A DNA stretch of 16,437 nt. Source: JANLQX01 sp043775075 (GTDB lineage Bacteria > Actinomycetota > Acidimicrobiia > Acidimicrobiales > JANYDT01). Location of the stretch: assembly GCA_043775075.1 (NCBI GenBank), contig JAYVSS010000253.1:1-16437 (forward strand). Direction: 5' to 3'. Position numbers and translations under genes: made by a program. This document shows, one piece after another, positions 14,163 through 16,437 of this stretch. The stretch's first letter is position 1, and each line of letters starts with the position of its first letter. The notes beneath the pieces are model-generated. The model saw nothing but the letters and a program-made list of their open reading frames with translations, made no database searches and was not told the DNA's origin.

Positions 14163-14202
14163 TGTAGAACAGTGTTCTTTAGTGATGTAGAACAGTGTTC
14201 TT
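14163..14202. promoter_or_regulatory. Twin palindromic operators between tetR and the MFS exporter
   Basis: The 17-bp word TGTAGAACAGTGTTCTT occurs twice, at 14163–14179 and 14186–14202, 23 bp apart. Each holds a perfect 13-bp palindrome AGAACA-G-TGTTCT (14166–14178 and 14189–14201). Position, symmetry and two-turn spacing fit binding of two TetR dimers on one DNA face, which would control both divergent genes. Confidence 0.85.
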
Positions 14203-14242
14203 CAGTTACGGAACGATGTGCTTCTCATCGTACGACCTTCAC

Positions 14243-14247
14243 GGGAG
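14243..14247 (+). promoter_or_regulatory. Ribosome-binding site of the MFS exporter gene
   Basis: GGGAG, 7 nt before the ATG at 14255. It selects this start over the in-frame ATG at 14195, which lies within the second operator. Confidence 0.75.
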
Positions 14248-14254
14248 TGTTTCG

Positions 14255-15817
14255 ATGTCACCTGAACTCATTCATCGCCGGCGTTGGGGCATCCTCGCCG
14301 TGCTCTGCCTCAGCTTGTTTCTGGCGGTGGTGGACAACACCATCGTCAATGTTGCCCTCCCCACTCTGTCCCGTTCCCTCGGCGCCACCACGAGCCAACT
14401 CCAGTGGATCGTCGATGCATACGCGCTGGTGTTCGCCGCCCTGTTGTTGGTGGGCGGAAGTATCGGCGACCGGGTGGGCCGCAAGGGCGCACTTCAGGTT
14501 GGCCTGGTCCTGTTTGCCGGGTTCTCCGTCTACGCCGCCACCACCACCTCGGCTTCGCAACTGATCGTGGCCCGGGGTCTTATGGGCGTGGGCGCCGCGC
14601 TCGTGTTCCCGGCCACCCTCGCCATCCTCACCAACGTGTTCGTTGATCCGGTGGAGCGGGCGAAGGCGATCGGCGCGTGGTCGGCCGTCGTTGGCCTCGC
14701 CGTTGCCCTCGGACCGATCAGCGGCGGCATCCTACTGAAGCACTTCTGGTGGGGCTCGATCTTCCTCGTCAATCTTCCGGTCGCATTCATGGCGTTTGGA
14801 CTCGGAGCGTTGCTCGTGCCGTCGAGCAAGGACCCGCACACCCCGCCCTCCGATCCGGCTGGGATTGGCCTGTCGATCGTGGCAGTCGGCTTATTGGTCT
14901 TCACGACCATTCAGGCGCCCGAACAGGGTTGGCTAAGCGCGCGTACGATCGGAGGGTTCGTCGTTGCGGTGCTGTTGTTCGTGTCGTTCGTGCTGGTCGA
15001 AACGCGCAGCGCGCATCCGATGCTCGATGTCTCGGTGTTCCGTAATCCTCGCTTCTCCGCGGCCAGTGCGTCGATCACCTCGGCCTTCTTCGCCTTCTTC
15101 GGTTTCATTTTCCTCATCACTCAGTACTTCCAGTTTGTGCGGGGCTACGACACGCTTTCGGCCGGTCTGCACACGCTTCCGTTCGCTCTTGCCGCTGCTA
15201 TCACCGCACCGCTATCGCCTCGCGTGGCCTTCGTTATCGGGACGAAACGAACGGTTTCCGCCGGACTCTTCGTGATGGCGTTTGGTTTCATAATTTCCGC
15301 CACCGTGGGATCCTCGTCGTCATACTGGCTCCACATTGTGCCGAGCATGGTCATGCTGGCCATCGGCCTGCAACTCACGACGGCACCCTCAACCGATGCC
15401 ATCCTCGGTTCGCTGCCTCTGGAAAAGGCGGGGATCGGGTCAGCCATCAACGACACCACTCGCGAGCTTGGCGGAACCATGGGAGTGGCAGTGATCGGGA
15501 GTGTGTTCTCTTCCGTCTACGGCCCCAAGGTGGTACGCGCGCTTTCGACCTTCCCCATTCCCAAGGAGGGACTTGAGGCCGCCCGCAAGTCCATGGGGGC
15601 AGCAATGGTTGTGGCAGAGCGGGCACCTGCGGCCGGTCGTGGCCTCATTCTTTCCGTCGCCCGAGAGGCATTTATGTCGGGCATGCATGTGGCCTGCCTC
15701 GTTGCCGCCGGCGTGGCATTGGTTGGCGCGCTTACAGCCTTCGCGTTCCTTCCGTCGCAGGCGCGGCGGTCCGCCCAGGGAACGCTCATGGACGCTGTTC
15801 CGGTGGCCGGAGCGTAA
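14255..15817 (+). CDS. MFS drug exporter, DHA2 (EmrB/QacA-type) family
   Basis: A 520-aa integral membrane protein with the length and hydrophobic pattern of 14-helix DHA2 transporters. Visible motifs: D1 VVDNTIVNVALP with Asp27 in helix 1; QLQWIVDAYALVFAALLL; motif A GGSIGDRVGRKG at 67–78 between helices 2 and 3; and the antiporter motif C ALGPISGGIL near 151–160. The C-terminal half keeps GIGSAINDTTRELGGTMGVA. Such proteins expel drugs or lipid-like compounds in exchange for protons. The start is the ATG with GGGAG upstream. Expression is probably held down by the divergent TetR protein. The substrate cannot be read from sequence. Confidence 0.93.
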   Translation: MSPELIHRRRWGILAVLCLSLFLAVVDNTIVNVALPTLSRSLGATTSQLQWIVDAYALVFAALLLVGGSIGDRVGRKGALQVGLVLFAGFSVYAATTTSASQLIVARGLMGVGAALVFPATLAILTNVFVDPVERAKAIGAWSAVVGLAVALGPISGGILLKHFWWGSIFLVNLPVAFMAFGLGALLVPSSKDPHTPPSDPAGIGLSIVAVGLLVFTTIQAPEQGWLSARTIGGFVVAVLLFVSFVLVETRSAHPMLDVSVFRNPRFSAASASITSAFFAFFGFIFLITQYFQFVRGYDTLSAGLHTLPFALAAAITAPLSPRVAFVIGTKRTVSAGLFVMAFGFIISATVGSSSSYWLHIVPSMVMLAIGLQLTTAPSTDAILGSLPLEKAGIGSAINDTTRELGGTMGVAVIGSVFSSVYGPKVVRALSTFPIPKEGLEAARKSMGAAMVVAERAPAAGRGLILSVAREAFMSGMHVACLVAAGVALVGALTAFAFLPSQARRSAQGTLMDAVPVAGA

Positions 15818-15823
15818 TCAGTC

Positions 15824-15861
15824 TCGGTCCGTCATCGCACCCCTCGGCGGAGACGGACCGA
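15824..15861 (+). terminator. Stem-loop after the MFS gene, possible terminator
   Basis: A perfect 10-bp inverted repeat, TCGGTCCGTC (15824–15833) and GACGGACCGA (15852–15861), with an 18-nt GC-rich loop, begins 7 nt after the stop. It lacks a run of T, so an intrinsic terminator is only possible; a Rho-linked or transcript-stabilising stem also fits. Confidence 0.45.
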
Positions 15862-15892
15862 ATGAGTTTGATGTCGATCTCCCCAATGCTGG

Positions 15893-15927
15893 TTGGACTG
15901 AGTGCCTGTCGGCCGTAGGCTTCGCTT
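15893..15927 (+). promoter_or_regulatory. Leaderless-type promoter of the reductase gene
   Basis: TTGGAC (15893–15898), a 17-bp spacer, TAGGCT (15916–15921), then 6 nt to the GTG at 15928. The TAG of the -10 box is itself the in-frame stop that rules out any earlier start, so the first available start codon falls at or near +1. Confidence 0.5.
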
Positions 15928-16437
15928 GTGACCGCGTCCGCCAGCCGACAATTTGACATTGTGGTTTTTGGGGCGACGAGCTTCGTTGGACAGATTATCT
16001 GCGCCTATATGGTTCGCCGCCACGGAACTTCGAGCGGTTTGAGTTGGGCAATTGCCGGACGCAGCGCGACGAAACTAAGTGAACTGAATACTGTGCTTGG
16101 GGTTGACTTACCCGCAGTCGTCGTGGATGCATCAGACTCGGCGGCCTTGGCCCAAATGGCGGCGTCCACTCGCTTGGTGGTCTCCACCGTCGGTCCCTAT
16201 GCGCTCTACGGATCGCCGCTCGTCGCCGCGTGTGTTGATGCCGGGACGGACTACTGCGATCTCACCGGTGAGCCTCAGTGGATGCAGGCGATGATCGACG
16301 CCCATCACCATGCAGCGGTGAAGTCCGGAGCCCGGATCATCCACACGTGCGGGTTCGATTCGATCCCGTCTGACCTCGGCGTGTGGTTCACCCAGAACGA
16401 AGCTATGAGTCGCTTCGGCGCACCGTGTTCGACCATC
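15928..16437 (+). CDS. Saccharopine dehydrogenase-like / trans-acting enoyl reductase family protein (3' end outside window)
   Basis: The first 170 residues are present; the gene runs off the window end in frame. FDIVVFGATSFVGQ (9–22) is an NAD(P)-binding Rossmann start. It is followed by SWAIAGRS, VVDASD, VVSTVGPYALYGSPLVAACVDAG, DYCDLTGE and HTCGFDSIPSDLGV. This block order is that of the mycobacterial trans-acting enoyl reductase Rv2953 and its saccharopine-dehydrogenase-like relatives. Rv2953 reduces a polyketide chain in phthiocerol lipid synthesis; whether this homologue acts on polyketides or other lipids is unknown. The GTG at 15928 is the first start after an in-frame TAG, and there is no ribosome-binding site. 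Confidence 0.88.
   Translation, partial: MTASASRQFDIVVFGATSFVGQIICAYMVRRHGTSSGLSWAIAGRSATKLSELNTVLGVDLPAVVVDASDSAALAQMAASTRLVVSTVGPYALYGSPLVAACVDAGTDYCDLTGEPQWMQAMIDAHHHAAVKSGARIIHTCGFDSIPSDLGVWFTQNEAMSRFGAPCSTI

Noticed and set aside
1..16437. CRISPR arrays, tRNA or rRNA genes, prophage or toxin-antitoxin modules
   Set aside because: No regularly spaced repeats, no tRNA-like cloverleaf and no such protein families were seen on either strand.

Overview
The window looks like a chromosomal segment of a high-GC actinobacterium. The signs are a DUF222/13E12-type HNH protein, the secA–prfB–ftsE–ftsX core, a SecA with a C-terminal SEC-C zinc motif, long-form Hpf, GTG starts and several promoters of the TANNNT type placed at the start codon. 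A deep-branching class such as Acidimicrobiia is my guess from gene content; the sequence alone does not prove it.

Layout. 15–1544 (minus): a 13E12/DUF222 HNH protein whose promoter carries a near-perfect actinobacterial LexA (SOS) box and appears to start translation at the first transcribed bases. 1545–3960: an insertion-sequence graveyard on the minus strand. It holds a frameshifted IS3-type orfA remnant, a plus-strand signal-peptide ORF cut off at an apparent IS end, the 3' half of an IS3 orfB with its DDE triad split by a frameshift, and an ISL3 transposase whose 3' end is fused to that orfB. 4153–5059: a Trm112-like protein and a ComF-family phosphoribosyltransferase. 5105–5260: a possible 51-aa small gene. 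5285–5893: hpf, followed by a strong intrinsic terminator at 6000–6033.

6059–7111 encodes an unfamiliar secreted protein made of two copies of a ~135-aa domain, each with one conserved cysteine pair. Then come secA (7307–10129), prfB (10195–11316), ftsE (11410–12096) and ftsX (12103–12984): protein export, translation termination and the divisome ABC pair that controls peptidoglycan hydrolysis. ftsX converges on trmL, and the two genes share one CTAG as overlapping stop codons. trmL is translationally coupled (TAGTG) behind a tetR gene. tetR is divergent from a DHA2-type MFS drug exporter, with two identical palindromes 23 bp apart between them, the likely operators. The window ends inside a gene for a saccharopine-dehydrogenase-like / trans-acting enoyl reductase family protein, again with a leaderless-type promoter.

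The most interesting items are the SOS-box promoter of the 13E12 gene, the duplicated secreted domain upstream of secA, the small ORF before hpf, the IS3/ISL3 chimera, and the tetR–trmL coupling next to the twin-operator exporter locus.
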